In this document: in pieces, positions 1-6,951 of the stretch | Position numbering within the stretch: position 1 is the stretch's first letter | How the letters are laid out: the number at the start of each line of letters is the position of its first letter | DNA from: Saprospiraceae bacterium | Lineage (GTDB): Bacteria > Bacteroidota > Bacteroidia > Chitinophagales > Saprospiraceae | Assembly (NCBI GenBank): GCA_027009605.1 | Contig: JALVCY010000565.1 | Location: forward strand, 1 to 23,466 | Direction of reading: 5' to 3' | Length of the DNA: 23,466 nucleotides | Notes under the pieces: generated by a model | Databases searched by the model: none | What the model was told of the DNA's origin: nothing | What the model saw: the letters and a program-made list of their open reading frames with translations, nothing else | Position numbers and translations under genes: made by a program

Positions 1-880
1 TCCGATAATTAATGAAGAAGGCGTTTATATTGTACGTGTCGTCGATACGGAGAATGGCTGTGTAGCAGAAGATACCATTTCTGTTGTGAAGAGTCCGGGT
101 ATTTTTGATATGGCTTTGGATTTAGATCTACCGAATTGTTTGGGTGATGGTGGAGTTATCTATATAGATTCTGTTGTTGGTGGCTCAGCGCCTTATGTGT
201 ATTCCTTTAATGGTGGTCAATCATTTGGGACAATCAATCAGCTTGGTCATTTAGATCCCGGCAGTTATGATGTGGTTGTTCAGGATGGCTATGGATGTGA
301 GTTTAACACTAGTGTTACCTTGCCGGCGCCCCAAGCACCTGAGATTTTGGTTGATCCTAATGTGGACATCCATTTTGGAGACAGTACGATGTTAGAAGTA
401 TTTACGGATGTCTTGCCTGAGCATTTGGCTCTAGTGGAGTGGAATCCAACCCAGACTTTGAGCTGTGGAGATTGCTTGAATCCTTATGCTTCACCGGAAG
501 AGACAACACTTTATACCGTTCGGATTGTGGATGATTTGGGTTGTAGGGCTGCGGCAGATATTACTGTGAATGTAATTGATCCCGATGTGTATATTCCTAA
601 TATTTTTGCTCCTAGCAGTGGGGATGAACGAAATAATATGTTCACGGTATTTGGTAATCCAAAAGTAATTGATAAGGTCTTAGAATTGCGTGTCTATGAC
701 CGCTGGGGTACCATGGTTTATGAAGGATTAAATTTTGATCCCAATTTACCTGAACTTGGATGGGATGGTAATTATCATAATCAACCAATGAATCCGGCTA
801 CTTTTGTATATGCTGCAAAAGTGAGATGGAAAAATGGAAAAGAGAAAGTTTTTAAAGGAGATATTACCCTGATACGTTAA
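1..880 (+). CDS. C-terminal part of a secreted gliding/adhesin-type protein with type IX (type B) sorting domain (5' partial)
   Basis: The reading frame is open from base 2 with no stop upstream of the internal GTG at 86, so the gene starts outside the window and 292 residues are visible. The first residues end an Ig-like repeat. Next comes a SprB-type repeat (GGSAPYVYSFNGG through LDPGSYDVVVQDGYGC), then a PKD-like module ending in LYTVRIVDDLGC. The last roughly 95 residues, from VYIPNIFAPSSGDERNNMF to the terminal KGDITLIR, match the CHU_C / type B sorting domain that directs proteins through the type IX secretion system to the surface or medium of gliding Bacteroidota. The conserved YDRWGTMVY segment is present. 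The protein is probably an extracellular adhesin or matrix protein; its ligand cannot be told from this fragment. A strong terminator follows directly. Confidence 0.9.
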   Translation, partial: PIINEEGVYIVRVVDTENGCVAEDTISVVKSPGIFDMALDLDLPNCLGDGGVIYIDSVVGGSAPYVYSFNGGQSFGTINQLGHLDPGSYDVVVQDGYGCEFNTSVTLPAPQAPEILVDPNVDIHFGDSTMLEVFTDVLPEHLALVEWNPTQTLSCGDCLNPYASPEETTLYTVRIVDDLGCRAAADITVNVIDPDVYIPNIFAPSSGDERNNMFTVFGNPKVIDKVLELRVYDRWGTMVYEGLNFDPNLPELGWDGNYHNQPMNPATFVYAAKVRWKNGKEKVFKGDITLIR

Positions 881-900
881 GTTTTTTAACCTGTATTATG

Positions 901-936
901 GAGGCCGTCAATTCAGTTTGGCGGTCTCTTTTTTTT
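901..936 (+). terminator. Rho-independent terminator after the sorting-domain gene
   Basis: The arms GAGGCCGTC (901-909) and GGCGGTCTC (920-928) form a 9-base-pair stem with two G-U pairs. The loop is 10 bases and eight T residues follow (929-936). It lies 20 bases past the stop codon of the upstream gene and shows that recG on the other strand is a separate unit. Confidence 0.85.
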
Positions 937-1247
937 GCTCATGATGGCCACTTTGTCGCCAATGTACTGGTCTGCCAATTTGCTCTGTATTTTCCTTTTG
1001 TTGCCATTTCTCTTGATTGTTTTTGCTGTGTCCTTGCCCGGTGCTTTCTTTTTGTTGTTGTAACAAAGATAAGGGGAGTGCTTCTTTCAAAAAAGAAATA
1101 ATCATAAAAAGCGGGATGATTGTATGGTTTTTGTGAGTATTAGGATTGGCCGAATGTGTTAAGATGGTGAGATAACTTATTGGTTATTAGTGGGTTGTGT
1201 TTTTTGTTTGTGACAGATTTTCAAGGGGCGTATATTAAAATAGACTC
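937..1247. other. Intergenic stretch without recognisable content
   Basis: This T-rich stretch lies between the terminator and the 3' end of recG. Short open frames on both strands here (for example 898-1101 and 908-1105) overlap each other and the terminator hairpin and have low-complexity translations, so I do not call them genes. I see no RNA gene or clear repeat. Confidence 0.5.
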
Positions 1248-3359
1248 CTAGCTAATATGACTCCAGCCCAGTGCCTTCCGGCCAATGGTTTGTATGTGCT
1301 TTCGCAAAAGGGCATTTTCCGGATGCTCTAATTTGGGGTCTTTTTCGATAATTAAGATGGCCAATTTTCTGGCGAAAGCCAATATCTTTTCATCTTCTAC
1401 GAGACTGGCTAATTTTAAATTTAAATCTCCGCTTTGGCGGGTTCCTTCCATATCTCCGGGGCCGCGTAATTTTAAGTCGGCTTCCGCAATGACAAATCCA
1501 TCATTGGTTTCAGTCATGGTCTTGATTCTAAACTTTGCTTCATTTGACAGTTTGAATCCGGTCATCAAAATGCACATAGAATGTCCGCCACCCCGACCGA
1601 CACGCCCCCGTAATTGGTGCAATTGGGAAAGCCCAAAGCGATTGGCATTTTCAATAATCATCAAAGTAGCATTGGGTACGTTGACGCCCACTTCAATAAC
1701 GGTTGTGGCCACCATGATTTGGGTCTTTTTTTCGACAAATCTTTGCATCTCATAGTCCTTGTCTTTGGTTTTCATTTTGCCATGGACGACACTAATCTCA
1801 TACTCAGGCCGGGGAAATTCATTACTGAGTAAGTCATAACCCCGTTGAAGATTTTGTAAGTCTAAATCTTCGTTTTCTTCAATCATGGGGAAGACGACAT
1901 AAACTTGGCGTCCTTTGGCGATTTCTTCACGCATGATTCCATAGACTCGTAGCCTTTTGCTTTCGCTAAAATGCAGGGTTTCTACCGGTTGGCGTCCGGG
2001 AGGCATCTCATCTATTTTGGATACATCCAGATCGCCATAGAAGGCCATGGACAGAGTCCTGGGAATGGGCGTGGCCGTCATGACCAAAATGTGGGGTGGG
2101 TTGGGTTTGCTTTTGCGCCAAAGTTTACTTCTTTGCTCGACACCAAAACGATGTTGTTCGTCCGTAATGGCCAGTCCAAGGTTTTTAAAGATTACCGGCT
2201 CTTCCAAAACAGCATGCGTCCCAATTAAAATATCAATTTGCCCCAAGGCCAAAGCCTCCAAAATTTTTGCTCTTTTTTTTCCTTTAACGGATCCGGCCAA
2301 GAAGGCGATTTGTAGGCCCAACTGACGAGCTTCTTCTTCAATTCCGAGAAAATGCTGCATGGCCAATATTTCTGTCGGGGCAATCATGCAAGCTTGAAAG
2401 CCATTGTCAATTGCCATCAAAATACTCATCAGGGCTACGACCGTTTTGCCACTGCCAACATCTCCTTGAAGTAGCCGATTCATCTGGCGGCCGGACTTTA
2501 AGTCGGCGCGTATTTCTTTAAGTACCCTTTTTTGGGCGCCGGTGAGTTCAAAGGAGAGAATGTCATTAAAATATTGATTAAATTTATCCCCAATAATATC
2601 AAAACGGTAGCCGGGGATTTCTCTGTAATTTTTATATTTTCTATGAATGGCTCGAAGCTGTGCAAAAAATAGCTCTTCAAATTTAAGCCGGTTTAAGGCC
2701 TGTTCTTTTTCTTTTGCGGAAGCCGGAAAATGAATTTTCTTGATGGCTTCAAATCGAGAAATGAGCCGTGTCTTTTCCAAAAGATAGGGCGGCAGTGTCT
2801 CCGGAATGTCAGGTGGTTTAATTTGGCTAATGAGTGTTTTTGTTAAGCGTCGAAAACCATTGCCATCTAGCCTTTTTTTGCGCAAGCTATCCGTCGATGA
2901 ATACACCGGTGCCAAGGTGGATAGGGTAGAAGCATCGGCAAGATTGGAGAGCAGTTCGATTTCAGGATGGGCGATGCTGTAGCGATTTCTAAATTTTTGA
3001 AGCCGGCCATAGACAAGATAAGTCTTGCCCTGTTCTAGGACGTTGGCTACCCGAGAAGCCCCTTGAAACCAGACTAAATCCAAAGACCCCGTCCCGTCAT
3101 GTAGAATAGCGGAAAGCCGTTTAGCTCGCCCCACGCCTTCGTGTGAGAATCGCAGAAGCTTTCCTTTGACTTGGACTTCTTGGTGGGCGTCAGTAATCTG
3201 GTTAATGGGTAAGATTATTGTTTTGTCAATATAACGAAATGGAAAATACTCTACCAAGTCACCCAACGTATTGATACCCAAATCCTTGCGCAAGGCCTTG
3301 CCCTTGGCAGGACCAACGCCTTTTAGGTATTCGATTGGGGTGTCTAAAAGCTTACTCAT
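1248..3359 (-). CDS. recG: ATP-dependent DNA helicase RecG
   Basis: This 703-residue protein is full length for RecG, the helicase that binds stalled replication forks and Holliday junctions and drives branch migration and fork regression. The N-terminal wedge/OB region covers about residues 1-200. The helicase core shows Walker A GDVGSGKT (299-306), the DEQH box (400-403), MTATPIPRTL (427-436), ATTVIEVGVNVPNAT (551-565) and QLRGRVGRG (582-590). The RecG-specific TRG region, ADLKLRGPGDMEGTRQSG, is near 628-645. The start ATG at 3359 fits the family N-terminus (LLDTPIEYLKGVGPAKGKAL). It diverges from rbfA, and a TATCTTTG -7 box lies about 60 bases upstream. Nothing is missing or broken. Confidence 0.97.
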   Translation of the reverse strand: MSKLLDTPIEYLKGVGPAKGKALRKDLGINTLGDLVEYFPFRYIDKTIILPINQITDAHQEVQVKGKLLRFSHEGVGRAKRLSAILHDGTGSLDLVWFQGASRVANVLEQGKTYLVYGRLQKFRNRYSIAHPEIELLSNLADASTLSTLAPVYSSTDSLRKKRLDGNGFRRLTKTLISQIKPPDIPETLPPYLLEKTRLISRFEAIKKIHFPASAKEKEQALNRLKFEELFFAQLRAIHRKYKNYREIPGYRFDIIGDKFNQYFNDILSFELTGAQKRVLKEIRADLKSGRQMNRLLQGDVGSGKTVVALMSILMAIDNGFQACMIAPTEILAMQHFLGIEEEARQLGLQIAFLAGSVKGKKRAKILEALALGQIDILIGTHAVLEEPVIFKNLGLAITDEQHRFGVEQRSKLWRKSKPNPPHILVMTATPIPRTLSMAFYGDLDVSKIDEMPPGRQPVETLHFSESKRLRVYGIMREEIAKGRQVYVVFPMIEENEDLDLQNLQRGYDLLSNEFPRPEYEISVVHGKMKTKDKDYEMQRFVEKKTQIMVATTVIEVGVNVPNATLMIIENANRFGLSQLHQLRGRVGRGGGHSMCILMTGFKLSNEAKFRIKTMTETNDGFVIAEADLKLRGPGDMEGTRQSGDLNLKLASLVEDEKILAFARKLAILIIEKDPKLEHPENALLRKHIQTIGRKALGWSHIS

Positions 3360-3420
3360 AGTTGAAGTACTTCAAAATAAAGGGCACGCCTAGCGTTTAG
3401 ATGGGCTGGTGGTGCGAAGG

Positions 3421-3428
3421 CAAAGATA
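3421..3428 (-). promoter_or_regulatory. Bacteroidota -7 box for recG
   Basis: On the minus strand this reads TATCTTTG, a full match to TAnnTTTG, about 60 bases before the recG start. No TTG -33 element is seen at the expected distance, so the call rests on the -7 box and its position. Confidence 0.5.
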
Positions 3429-3534
3429 AGAAAATTTGCCTTATTCTTAATCTTCAGTGGGCGGGAAAGATTTTTTACCCGAGTGTCCAATCAGCTAGGT
3501 TGATGTATAAAACCAATTCGTTCGGTGTTTAAAT

Positions 3535-3565
3535 TTGCTTACTGTAGCATAAACACATAACTTTG
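3535..3565 (+). promoter_or_regulatory. Promoter of rbfA (TTG / TAnnTTTG)
   Basis: TTG at 3535-3537 and TAACTTTG at 3558-3565 are separated by 20 bases, which fits the Bacteroidota housekeeping promoter (TTG, 17-23 bases, TAnnTTTG). The box ends 23 bases before the rbfA ATG, so the leader would be short. It lies in the divergent region shared with recG. Confidence 0.75.
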
Positions 3566-3588
3566 CATTCGATATTAATATCCGGAAG

Positions 3589-3954
3589 ATGAAATCAAAA
3601 AGACAAAAACAAGTAGGCGAGATGATTCGCCGTTCGTTTAGCACTGTACTGCAAGCGGAAGGGCCTTATATTTATGGCCACGATAAATTAGTGACGGTTA
3701 CCGCTGTGGATGTGACGCCCGATTTTGCGATAGCCAAGATTTATTTGAGTATTTTTAATGGAGAAGACAAACAGGAAGTGGTTGATTTGATGCAAAAATC
3801 TACGACGATGTTGCGGGGGCGGCTTGCGCAAAGAATTGGCAAAAAAATCCGCCGACTCCCTGAATTGCACTTCTTTCTGGACGATACGGTTGATGAAATG
3901 TATCGGGTCAATCAGTTGCTGGATGGCCTGAAAGAGAAAGATGAGGAAGAATAG
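3589..3954 (+). CDS. rbfA: Ribosome-binding factor A
   Basis: The 121-residue protein has the usual length of RbfA, a KH-fold cytoplasmic factor that binds the 30S subunit and helps mature the 5' end of 16S rRNA. The opening SKRQKQVGEMIRRSFS matches the family N-terminal helix. VTVTAVDVTPDFAIAKIYLSIF and IRRLPELHFFLDDTVDEMYRVNQLLD cover the KH core and the conserved C-terminal helix. The ATG at 3589 is chosen because a good promoter ends 23 bases upstream and the next ATG would remove conserved residues. The gene stands alone and points into a repeat-rich region shared convergently with priA. Confidence 0.95.
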   Translation: MKSKRQKQVGEMIRRSFSTVLQAEGPYIYGHDKLVTVTAVDVTPDFAIAKIYLSIFNGEDKQEVVDLMQKSTTMLRGRLAQRIGKKIRRLPELHFFLDDTVDEMYRVNQLLDGLKEKDEEE

Positions 3955-3961
3955 GTCGCTA

Positions 3962-4172
3962 GTTGAAGAAGTTGAGAAAGTTGAGACGTTCGCCTTCGGC
4001 TCTCTAGGTTGAGAACTCGTCCCGATTACTATCGTGGATACGGACTTCGTGGTTGAGCGCTTCGCTGGTTGAGATGATTTGGGTTTTTGTCGGGGATTTT
4101 ACTTCATTATTCGACATTCGGAATTCTACATTCGATATTCTGTTAGTTGAGAAAGTTGAAGAAGTTGATTCG
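3962..4172. repeat. Intergenic 9-base phrase repeats (GTTGARRAA) in two shuffled blocks
   Basis: Block one (3962-3988) reads as GTTGAAGAA, GTTGAGAAA, GTTGAGACG. Block two (4146-4172) reads as GTTGAGAAA, GTTGAAGAA, GTTGATTCG. The first two modules are the same but in swapped order. Between the blocks lie other short GTTGA phrases alternating with small TTCG-loop hairpins, such as CGCCTTCGGC and GCGCTTCGCTGG, and a stretch of ACATTCG / ATTCGACATTCGG phrases at about 4103-4140. No open frame fits. The blocks fill the convergent gap between rbfA and priA. Confidence 0.7.
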
Positions 4173-4225
4173 TTCGCAAGCTTTGCTAGTTGAGAGATTT
4201 GGGATTCTGTATTTGGTATAGTTGT

Positions 4226-4278
4226 AAGATTTTTTAGCTGCCTACCCGTTAAACCGTTAAACCGTTACACCGTTAATT
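4226..4278. repeat. Repeat made of a 26-base segment plus four CGTTAAAC octamers
   Basis: Bases 4226-4251 recur at 12128-12153 with 23 of 26 identical. Four octamers follow in register: CGTTAAAC, CGTTAAAC, CGTTACAC and CGTTAATT (4247-4278). The same octamer family, in the same 8-base period, appears at 12149-12164, 13608-13639 and 21362-21393. Confidence 0.75.
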
Positions 4279-4300
4279 GCCTTCGGTGCTCTTAATTTGC

Positions 4301-4346
4301 GAGTTGTTCTTCGGACTTCGTTCGTTGAATCGCTTCGCTGGTTGCG
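4301..4346. repeat. Diverged copy of the 47-base repeat seen at the window end
   Basis: The segment around CTTCGGACTTCGTTCGTTGA and CGCTTCGCTGGTTG aligns along its whole length with the 47-base tandem unit at 23354-23447, with scattered substitutions. It sits just past the 3' end of priA (minus strand). Confidence 0.7.
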
Positions 4347-4356
4347 GAATTTTTTT

Positions 4357-6810
4357 CTAATAAGGATCTACATCAACATTAACCCGAACCCCTGACAATC
4401 CTTTTTGGGACTTCAAAGAAACGATTGCTTGGTCAAGTATGGAGCGTGTATGGGCTAGAATGCCTTTTTGGCGACTCAGTTTGATTAAAATAGTCATCTG
4501 ATATTGGTTGCGGATACGGGGAATGGCATGCCACGCCGGGCCGATAACTTGTCCTTTGATTCCCCGATTTAGGATGTGAGCAACGAGTTTGGCGCCGGTT
4601 TCTACATTTTGGTATTGACGATGTTTGATGGTTAAGCGTATGAGTCGCATGTAGGGTGGATAGCCAAAGGCCTTTCTTTCGGCCAATTCCCGTTGAATGA
4701 ATGTCTCAAATTGGCCATCCATTACGTCTTTGATGACCGGGTGTGTGCTTTGAAATGCCTGAATAACGACCTTCCCGCGTTTGTTTTTTCGTCCGGCTCT
4801 GCCGCTTACTTGGGTCATTTGTTGAAAAGCTCTTTCGGCCGCCCGGAAGTCAGGAAAGAATAATAGTTGATCGGCACTCATGATGCCCACGAGCCCTACA
4901 TTGTCAAAGTCTAATCCTTTGGTGACCATTTGGGTGCCGACCAAAATTTCTATTTCTCGGGCATCAAAGGCATTGATAATTCGCTCAAATCCGGTTTTCC
5001 CGCCGGTGGTATCGTAATCCATTCGTCCGGTTTTGGCCTGTGGAAAGAAGATTTTGAGTTCTTCTTCGATTTTTTGGGTGCCAAATCCGGCCAACGTCAA
5101 TGGTTGGGTGCCACAGGTCGGACAGGCATGGGGGAGCTTTTGGTGGAATCCGCAAAAATGGCAGCGAAGATTATCAGAATATTTGTGATAAGTCAGACCG
5201 ATATCACAATTTTTGCATTCGCTATACCAGCCGCAGGCATTGCAAGTTAGGGTGGGGGCGTATCCGCGTCGATTTTGAAAAAGAATGACTTGTTGTTTAT
5301 TGGCTAAGGTGGCCTTGATTTCGTCCAATAGAAAGCTAGAAAAATGGGATTGTAATTTATGTTCTTTAGCTTCTTTCTTTAGATCCACCAAAAAAATCTT
5401 GGGTAGCATGATGTTACCGAACCGGTCGGGCATGGAGACTAAGCCATATTTATTGTTTTTCGCATTTACGTAAGTCTCTAGTGATGGGGTCGCTGTACCC
5501 AGAATGCTTTTTGCTTTGAATAGGTTGGCTAACATCAAGCCCGCATCACGTCCATGGTACCTAGGTGCGGGGTCAAATTGCTTAAAACTTTGGTCATGCT
5601 CTTCATCGACAATGAGCAATTTTAAATGCTGAAAAGGCAAAAATACGCCGGATCTTGCGGAGAGCACTATCGGTTTCCCTTCTAGGACTTGCTGCCAGAT
5701 TTCGACGCGCTCATTGTTGTTTAGGCGGGAGTGATAGACGACAATGTCATCTCCAAATATTTGGCGCAAGCGACCGATAATCTGGCTGGTTAGGGCAATT
5801 TCCGGCAGGATGTAAAGGACTTGTCCGCCATTGCTGATGGCTTCCCAAATTTTTTCGATATAGACCCGTGTTTTGCCCGAGCCGGTGACACCGTGAAGCA
5901 GGACGGTATTTTTTTCTTCAAAATGACGGTCTATTTCGCCGATGGCTCTCGTCTGCTGTGCGGTGAGTGGATGGGCTTGCGCCAAATCATCATCGTAGGT
6001 TTCAATCCGGCTAATATTTTTATCGTAGATTTCGAGAATGCCTTTTTTGACTAGGCCGTTGAGAGCGGCGGCAGATGAATTGGCCATTTTATAGAGCTCT
6101 TGCTTGCGGATATCCGTTTTGGTTTTGGATAATTGGGCGTAGGCGAGTAAGGTTTCTGTTTGTTTGGGTGCCGACTTGGTGAGTTCGAAGGCTTGCGCTA
6201 ATTTGGAAGAATCGGATGCATAAGGCTCGGCATAGCGCACACAAAGTACTTTTTTGGGCTTATATTTTTCTTTGAGCGTCTCGTGCAGGTAGATGATTTT
6301 TTCGTCCAACATCTTTTTGATGATGGGCATGACGGTTTTTTGGTCTAGGATTTTTCGGGCTTCGTCAATCGAAAATTCTTCCCGGTTTTTCAAAGCGCTG
6401 GCTATCAAATATTCTTTTTCCGAAAGGTGCTCAAAGTTATCTGAATACAAGGGGCTGAGCAAGATGTTGGTCTCTCCGCTTAATTTTAGATAAGCCGGTA
6501 GGGCAGCATTCATTACTTCCCCAACAGTCGAAAAGTAATAACCGGCAATCCATTTCCAAAACTGATATTGTACAGGATAAATAATGGGCTCATCATCCAA
6601 GATATTGATAATGGGCTTGACCTTGTACCCTTCAGGAGGTGTGTTACTCAAACTGACGACCAAGGCCGAATATCGCTTGTTTTTTCCGAAAGGGACTTCT
6701 ACTCGAATCCCAAATTGGAGTTTAGAGACAAACTCTTCAGGCACCGCATACGAAAAGACCCTTGGCAAGGGCAGCGGTAATACAACTTCTGCATAGAGGG
6801 TGTAGGTCAA
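4357..6810 (-). CDS. priA: Primosomal protein N' (replication restart helicase PriA)
   Basis: PriA recognises abandoned replication forks and reloads the replicative helicase. The N-terminal DNA-binding part starts with YAEVVLPLPLPRVFSYAVP. Numbered from the upstream ATG at 6876, the core shows Walker A GVTGSGKT (329-336), DEEH (424-427), GTATPS (460-465) and QVSGRAGR (689-696). Four CxxC pairs at about 545-589 (CNAC, CKNC, CHFC, CPTC) form the zinc-binding insert. I chose the TTG at 6810 (817 residues) because a TATCTTTG promoter box at 6827-6834 lies inside the first 22 codons of the longer frame, and those residues do not look like PriA. The ATG at 6876 (839 residues) remains possible. Downstream is a repeat region, and the next gene on this strand begins 75 bases or more upstream. 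Confidence 0.96.
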   Translation of the reverse strand: MTYTLYAEVVLPLPLPRVFSYAVPEEFVSKLQFGIRVEVPFGKNKRYSALVVSLSNTPPEGYKVKPIINILDDEPIIYPVQYQFWKWIAGYYFSTVGEVMNAALPAYLKLSGETNILLSPLYSDNFEHLSEKEYLIASALKNREEFSIDEARKILDQKTVMPIIKKMLDEKIIYLHETLKEKYKPKKVLCVRYAEPYASDSSKLAQAFELTKSAPKQTETLLAYAQLSKTKTDIRKQELYKMANSSAAALNGLVKKGILEIYDKNISRIETYDDDLAQAHPLTAQQTRAIGEIDRHFEEKNTVLLHGVTGSGKTRVYIEKIWEAISNGGQVLYILPEIALTSQIIGRLRQIFGDDIVVYHSRLNNNERVEIWQQVLEGKPIVLSARSGVFLPFQHLKLLIVDEEHDQSFKQFDPAPRYHGRDAGLMLANLFKAKSILGTATPSLETYVNAKNNKYGLVSMPDRFGNIMLPKIFLVDLKKEAKEHKLQSHFSSFLLDEIKATLANKQQVILFQNRRGYAPTLTCNACGWYSECKNCDIGLTYHKYSDNLRCHFCGFHQKLPHACPTCGTQPLTLAGFGTQKIEEELKIFFPQAKTGRMDYDTTGGKTGFERIINAFDAREIEILVGTQMVTKGLDFDNVGLVGIMSADQLLFFPDFRAAERAFQQMTQVSGRAGRKNKRGKVVIQAFQSTHPVIKDVMDGQFETFIQRELAERKAFGYPPYMRLIRLTIKHRQYQNVETGAKLVAHILNRGIKGQVIGPAWHAIPRIRNQYQMTILIKLSRQKGILAHTRSILDQAIVSLKSQKGLSGVRVNVDVDPY

Positions 6811-6826
6811 GTTTTGTGATTTTGGG

Positions 6827-6834
6827 CAAAGATA
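6827..6834 (-). promoter_or_regulatory. Bacteroidota -7 box for priA
   Basis: The minus strand reads TATCTTTG in the typical context CCGTATCTTTGC. It overlaps codons of the longer priA frame and lies 17 bases before the TTG at 6810, which is why that TTG is preferred as start. No clear -33 TTG is visible. Confidence 0.55.
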
Positions 6835-6951
6835 CGGAATTTGTTGTTTTTGTGAGGCCGCCGGTTGGCAGCTCATAAGAGTAAGCGGTTGGCAAAAGCC
6901 GGAAAAGGATTTGTGATAACTTGGGAAATGGACGTCAATATTTGGAAAGGG

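Noticed and set aside
898..1105. Overlapping small open frames on both strands
   Set aside because: They overlap the terminator hairpin and each other, with low-complexity translations and no promoter.
1285..1755. 156-residue open frame antisense to recG
   Set aside because: It lies wholly inside the well-conserved recG gene and its translation resembles no family; other antisense frames in priA, the GH3 fusion, hutU and the ABC-F gene were dropped for the same reason.
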